Below are positions 44,527 through 57,377 of a stretch of DNA of 64,000 bases, one piece after another (positions within the stretch are counted from its first letter, which is position 1; every line of letters starts with the position of its first letter). A program made the position numbers and the translations under genes. This DNA is from Neonectria sp. B-13 (lineage: Eukaryota; Ascomycota; Sordariomycetes; Hypocreales; Nectriaceae): contig NOKP01000002.1 of assembly GCA_002682825.1 (NCBI GenBank), forward strand, positions 2,423,132-2,487,131, written 5' to 3'. The notes under the pieces are model-generated. The model was not told where the DNA came from. It was given only the letters and a program-made list of their open reading frames with translations, and ran no database searches.

Positions 44527-47500
44527 TCACAGTCGGGGCTCGATGCCCCGGAAGTTGCTATCTTCGGCCCAATGCGAATCTGGCCAGACAAGACGGATCG
44601 CTTCCCAAATATGGCTGTTCAAGACATGTGTCAGTAACACTAGTATCCGTCATCGGGACATAACAGGAGGCAGGAGGGTGGTGCTACAAAGGGGGCGCTG
44701 GTGGTGAAGGTGTAAGGGATAGTGAATGTGTGCTCACCTGACGTGGAGGATCTCGAGTCCATCCTTGACCTCTTGTGGTAGATCCTTGACATCCTTGCGA
44801 TTCTGGGCGGGGAGTAGTACAGTCTTGACTCCCGCTCGGAGGGCGCCGATCAGCTTTTCCTTGATACCTCCGACGGCTGTAACTCGGCCCCGGAGAGAAA
44901 TCTCGCCCTGTAGTACAAGAAGTGTGAGTACATCAACCTATCTTTGGCCAAGGAATCTGCCAACAACTTACTGTCATGGCCATAGATGGTGGAACTGGCT
45001 TGCCCGAGAACAGAGAAATCATGGCCACCGCTTGACCGATGCCACTGCTGGGGCCATCCTTGGGAATGGCACCCGAGGGACAGTGGACGTGGATGCTACG
45101 CTCCTTCATGATGTCAGTGGTCGGCTCCGGCGTCAATCCTAACTCAAACGCGTGTGCCTTGACCCAAGTCAGGGCGACTTCAACGCTCTCCTTGAGAACA
45201 TCTCCCAGCTTGCCGGTAAGCTGCACTCGTCCGTTGCCAGGCATATCGGCTACCTCAATGAAGAGAATACTGCCGTTGCCCCCAGAGCTGTAGGCGACGA
45301 GACCCGTCACGATACCGGGCCGGCTCGTCGTTTCGGCAATCTCCTCCTCGTATTTCTCAATGCCCAGAATATTCTCAATGTCTTCTACCGTTAGATTCGA
45401 CTGGTAGTCGTTGACGTACCCGCCGTCCTTTGCTTCGGAAAACTCGACTGCCTTCGCACGGCAAACCGAGCCGATCTCACGCTCGAGGTTGCGAACACCG
45501 GACTCACGGGTGTACGACTCGATGATCTTGGACACAACGTCCTGGTTAAAGCCAATCTGGCTTTCAGACAATCCGTTCACCCTGATCTGTTTGGGGATCA
45601 GGTGCTGTATCGCAATGTGACGCTTCTCGAGAGTCGTGTAGCCAGGGATGTAGATGGTCTCCATCCGATCCAGCAAGGGAGCAGGGATGGTGTCCAGGCT
45701 GTTGGCTGTGGCAATGAAGAGAATCTTGGAAAGGTCAATGGGCATTCCAACGTAGTGATCTTGGAAGTTGTTGTTCTGCTCAGGGTCCAAAACTTCGAGC
45801 ATAGCTGCCGAGGGATCGCCGTGGACATTGGCTTGTCCAATCTTGTCGATCTCGTCAAGCAAGATAACAGGGTTGGCAACCCCGACCTTTCTCAGACCTT
45901 GGACGATGAGACCAGGCAAGGCCGCAACGTAAGTCCTTCGATGACCACGAATCTCAGCCTCGTCCCGAACTCCACCCAGAGAGATGCGGTGGAATTTGCG
46001 TCCCAAGGCCGTCGCCACTGACCTTGCCAGACTGGTCTTGCCCACACCCGGCGGTCCCGCCAGAAGCATGATGGGGGACTTGTCCACCAAGCGCTGAGAC
46101 TTGAGGATTTGAAGCTTGGCGATTTCCGGCTTTGCAGCGTCCTCGGCGGCCAAGTTCTTCTCCGCGGCTCCCTCCTCTTTCTCTTCCTCAGCCTTGACCA
46201 TTTCGTCCTCGGCCTTTTTGATCTTATTATCCACATCGTCGTTGATGGACTGTTTGAGTCTCAGCACTGCCAAGTATTCGATGAGTCTCTTCTTGACGCT
46301 CTCGAGGCCATAATGGTCCTCGTCGAGCTGTTTCTTGGCGTTGTGCAGAGTCTCCGGCCCCAGTCGGTCATCGGTGACGGTGGACCATGGAATCTCTGAC
46401 AGGGTTTCCAACCAATTCCTGGTGACCTGGTATTCCTGATTCATAGGCATCATCTTCTGTAACCTGCGCATCTCTCTGTCCACCATCTTGGCAGCCTCCT
46501 GGGGAAGTTTGGCATTTTGAAGCTTCCGTTTGAGGTCGTCTAGCTCGTTGGCTTCCTGATCATCACCCTGATCGTTGCCTGGAGGGAACTGTCCATTCGG
46601 GGGAACAAAGGACATGCCGGGAATTTGGGGCAGTTGGTTTCCTTTGCGATTTTGGTTCTCGTTCAAGCGATCCAATATCTGAACAGGCATGGCTGCGAAT
46701 GTGGTGATCTTGAAATTGTTCTTGATGCCTCCGACTTGACGCTCGAGCAGCTCAATGACTTTGGTTAATCGCACCTTGACATCCAGCGCAGCGAGTACTT
46801 CGAGCTTCTCCTCGTGGCTAGTTTCGACGAGGTTAGCCATGAAGTCGGCCAGCAGTCCGGCATCCTTTATTTCCCTCCGCATGATGAGCATATCCAATCG
46901 CTTAGTTATCAGTGGCGAAAGAACGGGGCTGCCCTTGGTTCGAGGTAGGAGAGAGGATATCCTTAGGATGGTGACGAGTTCTCGCGATCGGGTTTTCAAG
47001 AGGCTGAAGAGATCCTGAAGCTGCTGGTCGGGAGGAGAGGATACTAGGAGATCGTCAGCGATTTGGCGAACACAAACAGGGCAACGTGGACGTGAACATA
47101 CTGTCATCGGTGAAATACGTAACCTTTCCGGTGAAGAAGGGACGTTCGCGAGTGATGTTGTCGATACGGATACGTGAGGTGCCCTCGACGCGCAAGGCGA
47201 ACTCCCCGGTGCCTCTTCCATCGATGCCAATGATCTTGGCGGCAACGCCAAAGTTGTACAGGTCCTTCTCCTTGGCGCTACCCGGGTTCACCTCTTCGAT
47301 CTGGGAGCTGTCGATGTCGTCCGTACCGACCAAGAGCTGGCCGTTGGTGCCGACTAGGGGCGACGAGACGGGGACGCAGGCGATGGGAATGGCATCAATA
47401 CGGCCATCGGGGCCTTTGGTAGCGGCTTGCTCGTAGACGTAGGCGAGGAGTGCGGGGATATCGGGACGGCTGGAGTTGACTGCAATGCGCTGGACGAGAC

Positions 47501-47567
47501 CGGGGAGCAGGATGGTGCCTCGAGCGAGCGGGATCAGGGGAAGCGTCGCGGTCTGAGATCTCCCCAT
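44527..47567 (-). CDS. Peroxisomal Lon protease homolog (Lon2/Pln type)
   Basis: Four exons: 47567-47102, 47043-44972, 44907-44738, 44614-44527, giving 931 residues. The LAN substrate-recognition domain starts directly ([20 protein letters not shown]) with no mitochondrial presequence, which separates it from Pim1. An acidic helical insert precedes the AAA+ module: Walker [14 protein letters not shown] (about 485-497), Walker [12 protein letters not shown], sensor [12 protein letters not shown]. The protease domain has the Ser-Lys dyad, Ser-821 in KDGPSSGIG and Lys-862 in VGGIKEKL. The last short exon reads [12 protein letters not shown] and ends EPRL. Peroxisomal Lon degrades oxidised matrix proteins and helps matrix protein processing. 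The terminal PRL would be a weak PTS1 variant. It is divergent to RPA2. Confidence 0.92.
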
Positions 47568-48520
47568 GACGGAATCAAGACGGAATCAAGGCTTGCAGGA
47601 AAGGACGATGCAGAACGGGAAGGGCAGAAAGGAAGACGAAACGAGGCGGTAGAAGTACAGATTCAGTAGGGCGGGCGATGGCGATTGCTGTTTGGATGAG
47701 GCACAGCAGGACGAGGTGGAGGAGTTGATGTCAGATGTCAAGTCGTTGCTCGTTGGCGGCCGGTCGCGGGAAAGCTGGAGAAACACGGGGATCAAAGCCG
47801 AAGCCGGGGTATGCTACGCACAGTACGCTACAGGGAACAGGTGCCATCGTTCCACTTTGCTACCGAGGCTAATTATCATCAAGTCGCCCATGACCGACCG
47901 ATACGGATACTATGTCCGTTGGTCTCGGCTTGGCTCCAATGGAAACCGCACCAGAGGCGAGGTCGGCATTTTGGCTCGGGATGCGAATTGCCCCAGGAAT
48001 TCTCCCCGATGCCATCTTATTCCATCACTGATCATCTGTGACTGGGATGCAAGCCTAGCTAGACGCACACTTTTGGAGACGCGCAGGAGCGCAATGCATA
48101 CGGCTTGGTAAGTCGAATCATCGGCATGATCCGCAGCTGACGCACTCTCTGCTGAGGTCAGTCAGCCCAGTCGTTCATGTGAGGCCACAGAAGCTGCGTG
48201 TTGAAGGCTGAAGCAGCCCATCGTCGAATATAAGTCCGTACGGATACTGGCACGGCACTTGGCCATGACTCAGCAACAGCAGCTTGGAGCATGTAAAATA
48301 CTACTAAGTATGTAGGTACGAAGTAGACACGTGCTCAGGCATCCATAATTACAGCCTTAGGTTGAGAGATGCTAAGATGACTAAGATCTTGATGCCTGCC
48401 CCACTTGTCGCAGATCGCGGGGCAACCATCCATTAAACCAAGTCGCGACTTCACGCGTCTCCTTCTGGCGTGCGACAGACTACATTTGCACACATCCAAT
48501 ATCCTCCCACAACCACCATA
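47568..48520. other. Divergent intergenic region LON2 / RPA2
   Basis: About 950 bases between divergent start codons. One TACGAAGTA word lies at 48317. No gene was recognised. Confidence 0.6.
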
Positions 48521-49484
48521 ATGTGTACGCCTACCACCTCCCCGCAGCCCTCCTACGAACTTGCACTGACATGAAACGCAATAGCTGCATACGGAGGATA
48601 CTCAAAACAGGGCGGTGAAGACTCCGGTGGTTTCTTTGCAGGTGGTTCACAGCAGGGCAGCCAAGGTGGTGGCGGCGGCGGCAAGGTATGTGTGATGCCA
48701 TCGTCTTCTTCTTCAGATGAATCCACCCAACAGTTCGCGCAGCTACTAACCACATGTTCTACTTCCCTAGAATTACCAAGATGAATCCCTGCGCCCCGTG
48801 ACAATCAAGCAAATTCTCGACGCCGATGAAGCCTACGCTGGTGCCGACTTCAAAATCGACGGCTCCTCCGTCACCCAGATCACCTTCGTAGGCCAAATCC
48901 GCCACGTGAACCTGCAGCCTACAACCATGACCTTCAAAATCGATGACGGCACCGGCCAGATCGACGTCAAGAAGTGGATCGATGCCGATAAGGCGCAGGA
49001 TGAGGCCGACGCTGGGTGGGAGCTCAACACGCATGTTCGCGTCTGGGGCCGCCTTAAGTCTTTCAACAAGCGTCATGTTGGTGCTCATGTCATCCGTCCT
49101 GTGACCGACCCCAATGAGGTCAACTACCACCTCCTTGAGGCCACCTACGTACACCTCTACTTTAGTAAGGGACCTCTTGGTGGCAACGGAGCCAACGGCG
49201 AAGGGGATAGCATGTTCGTCGACGGTGGCAACTACAACAACCAAGCTGGTAATACCGCGAGCCAAGCACCCAGCAAGCTATCTGGCTGTGGTGCCCCGGC
49301 CAAGAAGATGTTCAACTTCATGAACGACTCGCCCGGTGGCAACGAGGGCATCCATCTCAACGTCATTACCAACTCTACTGGAATGTCTGTGAGGGACGTC
49401 CTGACTGGTGCGGATGAGTTGCTTGGCCAGGGCTTAATCTACACAACTGTCGACGACGAGACGTGGGCGATTTTGGAATATTAA
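48521..49484 (+). CDS. RPA2: Replication protein A 32 kDa subunit
   Basis: Three exons: 48521-48524, 48585-48685, 48771-49484, giving 272 residues. The first exon is only ATGT; joining it to CT gives MSAYGGYSKQGG, the typical RPA32 N-terminus. A Gly/Ser/Gln-rich stretch (phosphorylation region in homologs) precedes the OB fold at about residues 40-150, with RPVTIKQILDADE, VTQITFVGQIRHVN, TFKIDDGTGQIDVKKW, LNTHVRVWGRLKSFN and HVIRPVTDPNEVNYH. The C-terminal winged helix follows (GIHLNVI, GLIYTTVDDETWAIL). RPA32 is the middle subunit of the single-stranded DNA-binding RPA trimer used in replication, repair and recombination. It converges on the GNAT gene. Confidence 0.95.
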
Positions 49485-49915
49485 AGGATGTGACTGGGGT
49501 TCTGAAGAGAGGATAGTGGCATAGGCGTGTCAACTGTACAGGGCACAATCCTGGTTAAAACGGTGTTCAAGGATATAGGCGGCTGAGCTTATGAGGGAAT
49601 GACGATTTGTTTGTTTTCTTGTTAATGAATGACTGGAGCTAGTCGGTACACTGCCAAATGCAGCATGAATAGAGATATTGCCGTGGTAAAGACTGTCCAT
49701 CAGTGTGTGTGTGTGCCCAAGCCTAATGACTCGGACGCTTCTTCGGTACTTCAAATCAAACAACGTTCATAACGAATGAAGATGGTCAGCCAACCCAATC
49801 GCAGCCAGCTGTCCCGTATGCACTTCCACTCAACTTCTGTTCAATCTTGTTTCCATCAGATCATCATGCTTTCAGACCTCGGTGTCTTCAATCTGTTCAA
49901 CCTTCTCTTTCGCGA
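49485..49915. other. Convergent intergenic region RPA2 / GNAT
   Basis: 430 bases between stop codons, somewhat A/T-rich, with a short TG run near 49704. Two 3' UTRs are expected. No gene was seen. Confidence 0.6.
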
Positions 49916-50902
49916 CTAGACCTTCACTCTCCCGCCGACGGTAGTCAGCACGACTGACGCAGTAGCGTAAGCTGGCTTTGGAGCCTGTGGCTCACGAACC
50001 ATGATGTACAGCCGGACAGGATCACGGCCACGCTCAAACGCCACGTCCCGCTTGACCTCGAAGCCAAACTTGGCGTAGTAGGCATTGGTGCGTTCGTTGC
50101 TGGACTCTAGGTACACAGGACGGCCCTCGGCATCGGCCTGCGGGGTGGATATGTTAGCGACGAGATATAACGCTCCTTTTGCCATGTCTGGAAGAGAGTG
50201 ACGGTGAAAAGGGAACGGAGGTGTAACTGAGTTATGAGGGTAGCTGCGGGAAACCAACTTTTTCAATCATGTCGCGGATGAGCTTCCCGGCGTAGCCCTT
50301 GCCTCTCGCGTTGGGCTTCGTGCCGAGGTAGACAAGATAGTAGCATTCACTATCCCGATCCGCCATCACCTCCTCCTTGGTGTGGTTCAGGACGGGGATC
50401 ATCTCGTCGAAGTAGCGCCTGCGGCCCTCGGGCGAGAGCTGGTACCACAGCCTCCACATGCCACTCCGAAGGACCGTCCACCAGTCTTCCATCTGCTTGC
50501 CCGGAGGCAACCTGTATTCGTGGGATTGATTGTGAGTATTTGCTGTTTCTTCGCTGAGACGGGGACCGGCGGTTGGGTAGCCACATACCAGAGGGCAACG
50601 GCATCATAGTCAGGCCCAATGGCGGTGACGACGCCCTTGTAGACGTGAGCAGCGACCATGTAAGTCATGATATCGACGTGAAGCTTCCACTTGTACTCAT
50701 CCGAATATCCAGCCATGTCATCTCCGTCAAGGACATAGCGGCTCATCGCATCGGTAGCAAACGAGTGGGCCAACGACCGGCCGGCCTCAGCGCACTCATC
50801 AATGCTGACAACCCGGACAGTGTCTTCCCAGGTCGGCGGCACGAGAGAGTGGCGTCGCCAATCGGTAAGCCCCGACGTGCTATTCCCATTCAAATTCTTC
50901 AT
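49916..50902 (-). CDS. GNAT family N-acetyltransferase
   Basis: Three exons: 50902-50589, 50511-50259, 50137-49916, giving 262 residues. Splicing joins AVALW to LPPGKQMEDWW and MIEK to ADAEGRPVYLESS. Motif A of the acetyl-CoA site is YLGTKPNARGKGYAGKLI (RGKGYA at about residue 173). Motif B is VYLESSNERTNAYYAKFGFEV, the usual GNAT end with Asn and Tyr at the active site. Substrate unknown; this group in fungi is usually a small-molecule or protein acetyltransferase of the cytosol. The second intron (121 nt, GTTGGT donor) is in frame, and the alternative of reading through is blocked by stops. Confidence 0.87.
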
Positions 50903-52499
50903 TCTGGGCGGCCGGATGCTTTACTCGATACTTGGACGGTCTGTAGAGCCGGGGGCAGGTGTTAAGCAAGCGGCTCGCAACCAGAGGTCTAGACTTACAT
51001 TGTATATTTTGGATACTATCGCCCGTATGGACTTGCGAGAGCTGGCTTCTGGAGAGAGGCGTGAACCTCGAGGGGTGACGCAGGCAGTTAAGGCTGGCGC
51101 GGAGTTCAACCGACATCAATGTGGTGTTTGAGCGGGCCAGGCTCTCGACGGTAGGCTAGGTTTTGTTAGGTTCGTTGTAGGCTTCGACGGAATGCCGATG
51201 GACGAAGGCGGTTCACGATGGTGAGATTGCGGAGTTGCGAGAAGATGGTTGAGGCACAGTGAAGAGACGGACGGAGCTGGAGGAGGGCAGGATGGCAGCG
51301 GGCGTTGCGTTGTGGGTAGCAATCAGGCAAGTCAACAGCAGCAAGACACCGAGTTGGATTTTCTCTCAAAGCTGGCCCCTGTGAAAGGGTGCTTTGTAAG
51401 AATGATTCCTGACTTGAAGATCCTGTAAGTGAAGCCGGCGATTGTGATGTCGAGACGGATGACAGAGGGAGAAAGAGGCGGAGGCGGGCTACCCGGGTCA
51501 CGGGGCTTATGTAGGTAGATGGAAGTGCCGGGAGGTCCCGCGCCTAGATACGGGACTCCAGACGCTTAGAACATGACGGCGAATACCATTGGCTAGCCGC
51601 CGGGGCAACCCATTCGTGGGGTGAAGCTGTCGTTGCGAGTCACGGTTGCAGAAGCACACGGTTGGGCATCACAGTGATACGCGATGTTGGCGAGCAAGGC
51701 GGCCGGGGGGCACGCATGACCAGTGGGGGGTTGCGGTGCGGCATGTTGGCCAAGTCAGGCGGGCCATTCGTGAAGCTGTATCCGGGAGATCCCCTCTCAG
51801 CCTGAGCCAGTCACTGAATGGGGATGCGAAGTGAATGTGGCTCGGTGGGGATTCGAGGTTGGGCGGCGGCAACAACAAAGAGAAGCGCAAGCCACCGAGC
51901 AGAGAGAAAAGCCGTCAAAGCCTCTCCCCTCACTGCGCCAAGCGTCCCCCCGACGCCTATCACGGAGACGCGGCACTAGCGGAGAGAGGCGTGGGTTGAT
52001 TTTGATTGCAGCGCCCCTAGATAAATACGTCTGCAAGGATTCAGGTGATGGCGCTATGGTTCCGGTGCATATCGACGGCTGGCCGCGGCCCGGATGTTGC
52101 TGCACCTCGCATGTAAGAATGAGACTCGGCGAAGCGAAGGAAGTCTAGAGGCAGGCCTTCCGGTTTGGAACATCGTCGTCCACCGGGATGCCGGCGGTGA
52201 TGGGATCCAAGCGAGTCCGTACATCCGCTTCTGGCGCGTCTCGGCGGCTGATCTTCAAGTCATTGAGCGAACCGGCCAGAACGCCGGTAGACAACGTCGA
52301 ATTTAAGAAAGCGGCTCTCAGCCCAAGAGACAACTCTCGAAGGCCACGAGAGTGGATATCTATGCAGATCAACTGTGAACAACCAATGCGCCACATGCGT
52401 CTCCTCCCACGTCCTCAAAGTCCTCTCGCACACAGTTGTCATTGTTTCATTTGGTTATTTCTCCCCATTTCCATTTCATTTGACACGTCCGCGTTCGCC
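50903..52499. other. Intergenic region GNAT to IDI1
   Basis: About 1.6 kb upstream of the GNAT gene and downstream of IDI1. Only short mutually overlapping frames occur. No family or RNA was recognised. Confidence 0.55.
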
Positions 52500-53424
<925 letters not shown>

Positions 53425-55958
53425 GTTGACGCAAGGTGTGCAGAGCCTTGAGGACGATAGAAGGGGGAAACGGGGCGATAGAGAGGAGGCAATGGGAGTT
53501 TCTCAGGGCTGAGTCGGTCTGTCTGAAGTTCCCAACGGCGCCTCACAATTTAAAGTCATTTGCTGCCCCTCCAAGTCGTCGCCCGGCTGCCCCTCCATCA
53601 CTGCCAACGGCCCGGGAGCCCACTGCCGGTCCACTGAAACCGCCCACTGGGGCCCCCTGTCTCAGCGCCTCTGGGGGGCACTCTTCCCTATCGGGCAGTC
53701 AGGTGGTGGGGCTCAACACTGATCCCTGCGAGTTAGTCAGCCACCTCGGTGAATCTCCTCTGGGTATGGTTCCAGCAAGACTTACTTAAATACTTCCTAA
53801 GTAAGTAAGTAAGTAAGTAGGCAGGCAGGTTGCTCTGCATCATGACTGAAATTCATGTTATCGGGTCATGATATCAAGTAGATACTGATATTGGTTTCTA
53901 ATAATACAATTTGGATGTTGAAGGACGCCTTAAGTTGTTGTGTATTTCTTTATTGTGGAGCTGGATATCCAATCCGAACGTCGATTCTAGAATAGCCAAA
54001 AGTCTCCAGTCGGGGATGCCCTGATCCCCAAGTTGGATCCGATAATTAAACTCGCCTAGATTTAGTGTTAGTTGAGTGTGCTGGTAGTAAGCGTGCAGAT
54101 AACGAACCTACCGCTGGTACACGAAAGACATGTGTTCTGGTAGAAATATGCGAGATTGTCAGTCCTGTGGAAGCCCATCTCCCCGGAGGACTATGTCCTA
54201 TGAAGAGGTCCTGAGTACCAGGTGCATTTGCCTTAGTCATACTTGAGTACAGTACATGTCGAGTCGGCTTGGCAAACATCAATGCATCCTGAAATGCCGT
54301 TTCATGACTGCCGATTTTCAATGAATCATCGTCAATTTGACCTTGTTACCCATAGACATCTGCATGACCGTTATACACACAGGACATGTACGACGGAGCA
54401 GGAGGCTCAACGCCGTAAGCGGCGACATGTGTTTCGACAGTTGGTACGCTACATGTAGCGAGTGTCGTTTCTGGCATGGCTGAATGCTTCGGCTTGCATT
54501 TACCAGCATCGACGTCCCTAAGAGCGAGGGCTCCTAGGAAAGCCATATTCTTAGTAGGGATATTTTGAGTGAAGCTCTTGTAGAATGTGACAGTAAATGG
54601 AAATGGGGGCCGCTCAGTTCGTCTTATACCAGACTTCCAGTCGGCGGAGACCATACACATGTCCAATGAGACGGTCATTCTCGTCGGCTAATCTCCCTCG
54701 GGTGTGCATGACCCATGAGTATAGAATTTGGTTAATGAGGCACTCGTATTCACGATGATTTGGGGCGGGACAGAGAAGAGCTTTGAGTCTTGGCAAAGTG
54801 GCAGTGGCCGCTGACAGTGCTAGGGCCGGGCATGGTGGTTGCCCAGCCCTGACAGGGCGTTGATCCCCGACCCATGGAAATGATGTTATGAACAATGTAT
54901 CTATCTGCAAGGAAGCCACCCGTAAAGTTAACCTAGTGTGGTCAGCGGTTACTTCGAAAAGCCTCGTAGATTCGCCGGTTTACGACAGACGCCGAAGGGA
55001 CCAAAATGGCGTCAAGCGGAGACGCGGTGGCTACGCCTAGACCACGACGACGTCCTTGGACCAAGATCAATCAACACCCTCAGCCCTGTGCCCAGTGCTA
55101 TTTCGGGGGTTACCACTATGCAGTATTCTGGATGCCCAAGCAAGTTCCAGTAGGTGAGCCAACGCCCAACGTTCCTTGGCAGGGCAGGCTTCGAGCATCC
55201 GTGGATATTCGATTCAGAAGAGGCGAAGGCAGGAAGCGCAGTCCGAAGTTCGATTTTGCTTTCTGTTTGGACCTGTCCTCGTCTGTCATCGCTCCAGCAG
55301 ATGCATGCCCGACAAAGTTTGCACTTGCAAACGATATATGACCGGCGTCCGTAATTCCGATAATTGCGGGAAAGAGACTTAATGCTCCAGATAAGACTTC
55401 ACAATTCAGGCAAGGTATGATTGCGATTCTCCTTGAAATAACTGTGATTTTAGCACGTCACTTCGCCTCGAACCTCTGGTTGACTCTTCTGGTAAAATGT
55501 AAGAATGTGACTGCGGGAGAGCGGAATTTTTTAGCAACAACGTTTCAATAACGAGATGAGGGGCCTCACTTGATGAATGTTTCGTAAGAATGGTTCAAAC
55601 GAGGAATTAAGAATGAAGATGGATTAGGATTATGGTTTGAGTTGCGCCATCCATGGGAGAGAGTTCATACGAGGTTATGCGCTAAATCGGATATTACGCA
55701 AGCGGGGTTCGTGGAGCTGCACTCCTTGCTATCAGGGGAATCAGCCCAAGCGAGGCTGGGGACGGGAGCTTCGTCACTAACAACCTCGCATCCATCGCCA
55801 CCGTCCTCGCCCTCCGCTTTCCGACAATACACGGCCGCCGGGCGCACGATAGCTCGCGATAGCTCCTGGCAAACGACCGCGACTCCCGGACTTCGAATCC
55901 ACCGAGAAACTCCCATCCCAGCGTCGTTGGCACCGCCACGGGCCGACCCACCGCAGCC
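53425..55958. other. Divergent intergenic region IDI1 / END3
   Basis: About 2.5 kb. From about 53,830 to 55,640 the sequence is noticeably A/T-richer than its surroundings. Three staggered minus-strand frames (54046-54321, 54346-54678, 54614-54919) fill much of it without joining into a credible gene. A TAAG microsatellite lies at 53798-53822. Confidence 0.5.
53798..53830. repeat. (TAAG)n microsatellite followed by (GCAG)n
   Basis: Five copies of TAAG, then TAGGCAGGCAGG. Intergenic. Confidence 0.85.
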
Positions 55959-57261
55959 ATGGCTCCCAAGATCGAGGCGCAAGAGATCGAGACCTACTGG
56001 AACATCTTCACCACTCGGACAGGCGGTGGAAAGTTCCTCACGGGCGAGCAGGCCGCCCCCGTCCTCAAGAACAGCGGGCTGCGCGACGACCAGCTGGAGC
56101 GTGTGTGGGACCTGGCGGATGTGGACAACGATGGCAACCTCGACTTTGAGGAGTTCTGTGTCGCGATGCGAGTGATTTTTGACATTCTCAATGGGGTACG
56201 GATGCAACGCGACTCTGTATGACATTGCCACACAGCAGCTCACCGAGATTAGGAATACGCCGATGTGCCGACGTCATTACCCGACTGGCTGGTACCCGAA
56301 TCCAAGGCCCATCTCGTACAAGCGAGCCGAGCGATCACGGGGAAGCAAGTGCAGTTCGAGCAGGTGGAGGACGATGAAGACACCCAGGGGCTCAAGGACG
56401 GATTCGAGTGGTACATGAATCCTCAGGACAAGTCCAAATATGAGCAGATCTACCAGGAGAACCGGGACATGCGGGGCGAAGTTGCTTGTTTGTGCCCTTG
56501 ACTAACTTTCCGACTGCGCCTTTCGCTGACAGATGTTAGTTAATACTCTTGAGAGTCTCTACGAGTCGCTCGACGTCCCCGACACCGATGTCCGTTCTGC
56601 TTGGAACCTCATTAACCCGTCCGCTGGGTCTACAATCAACAAGGATGCGTGTCTTGCTTTCTTGCACATCCTCAACTACCGCCACGAAGGTTTCCGCATC
56701 CCCCGCACGGTACCCGCATCCCTTCGCTCGAGCTTCGAGCGCAACCAGATCGACTACCAGGTCGATAACCAGCGAACAGGCGCCAACTCCCGATGGGCCA
56801 CCAAGGCCGACGAATCGACGAGCACAGGCCGCAAGGCTAAGTTTGGCGACCAATATCTGACACGACTGGGTCGCAGCGGCTTCAAGACAGCTGGAACAGA
56901 CTTCTCAACAGAGAAGACTGAGGACTGGGAGGAGGTACGACTGAAGCGCAAGCTCCAGGAGCTCGAGGACAAGATGAAGAAGGTGGAGGAGATCGCGGAG
57001 CGACGCAAAGGAGGCAAACGCGATTCCAAGCCCGCGCTCGTCAAGAAGGAGCTAGACCAGCTGCTAGATTACAAGCGAAGGGAGCTGAAGGAACTGGAAG
57101 AGGGCACAGGCAAGAGCGCCGTGGGCGGGAGCCTGAAGAGCGTGTCAGAGGATCTGCAGACAGTCCAGGAGCAGGTGGACGGCCTGGAGGGCCACCTGCG
57201 GTCGCGTGAACAGATCCTGGAGCAACTCCGGAGGGAGATTGAGGACGAGAGGCGAGGATAG
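55959..57261 (+). CDS. END3: End3, EH-domain endocytosis and actin-regulatory protein
   Basis: Three exons: 55959-56195, 56253-56480, 56533-57261, giving 397 residues, the usual length for End3. The N-terminal EH domain (about residues 5-95) contains the EF-hand loop [13 protein letters not shown]. The middle End3 domain includes [53 protein letters not shown] and [19 protein letters not shown]. The C-terminus is a long coiled coil (about 295-395). End3 works with Pan1 and Sla1 at cortical actin patches in endocytosis. The second intron starts GTTGCT; other donors put a stop in frame. Its stop lies 116 bp from the stop of the converging AIF-like gene. Confidence 0.94.
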
Positions 57262-57377
57262 ATAGGTGAGACGTGCATCTTTGGGTGGTGGTGTGGTTTT
57301 TGCTGCATGGCTTGTAGGAATAATACGGCGCTTTTTTGAATGGTATATCGGGCGTTGCTCTAGTCTTTAAGGGGGTA

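Noticed and set aside
44341..44637. 97-residue plus frame at the 3' end of LON2
   Set aside because: Lies antisense to the last LON2 exon and its flank; a shadow frame.
54346..54919. Two overlapping minus frames as one spliced gene
   Set aside because: Tested donors and acceptors by eye gave an early stop; kept only as a possible relic.
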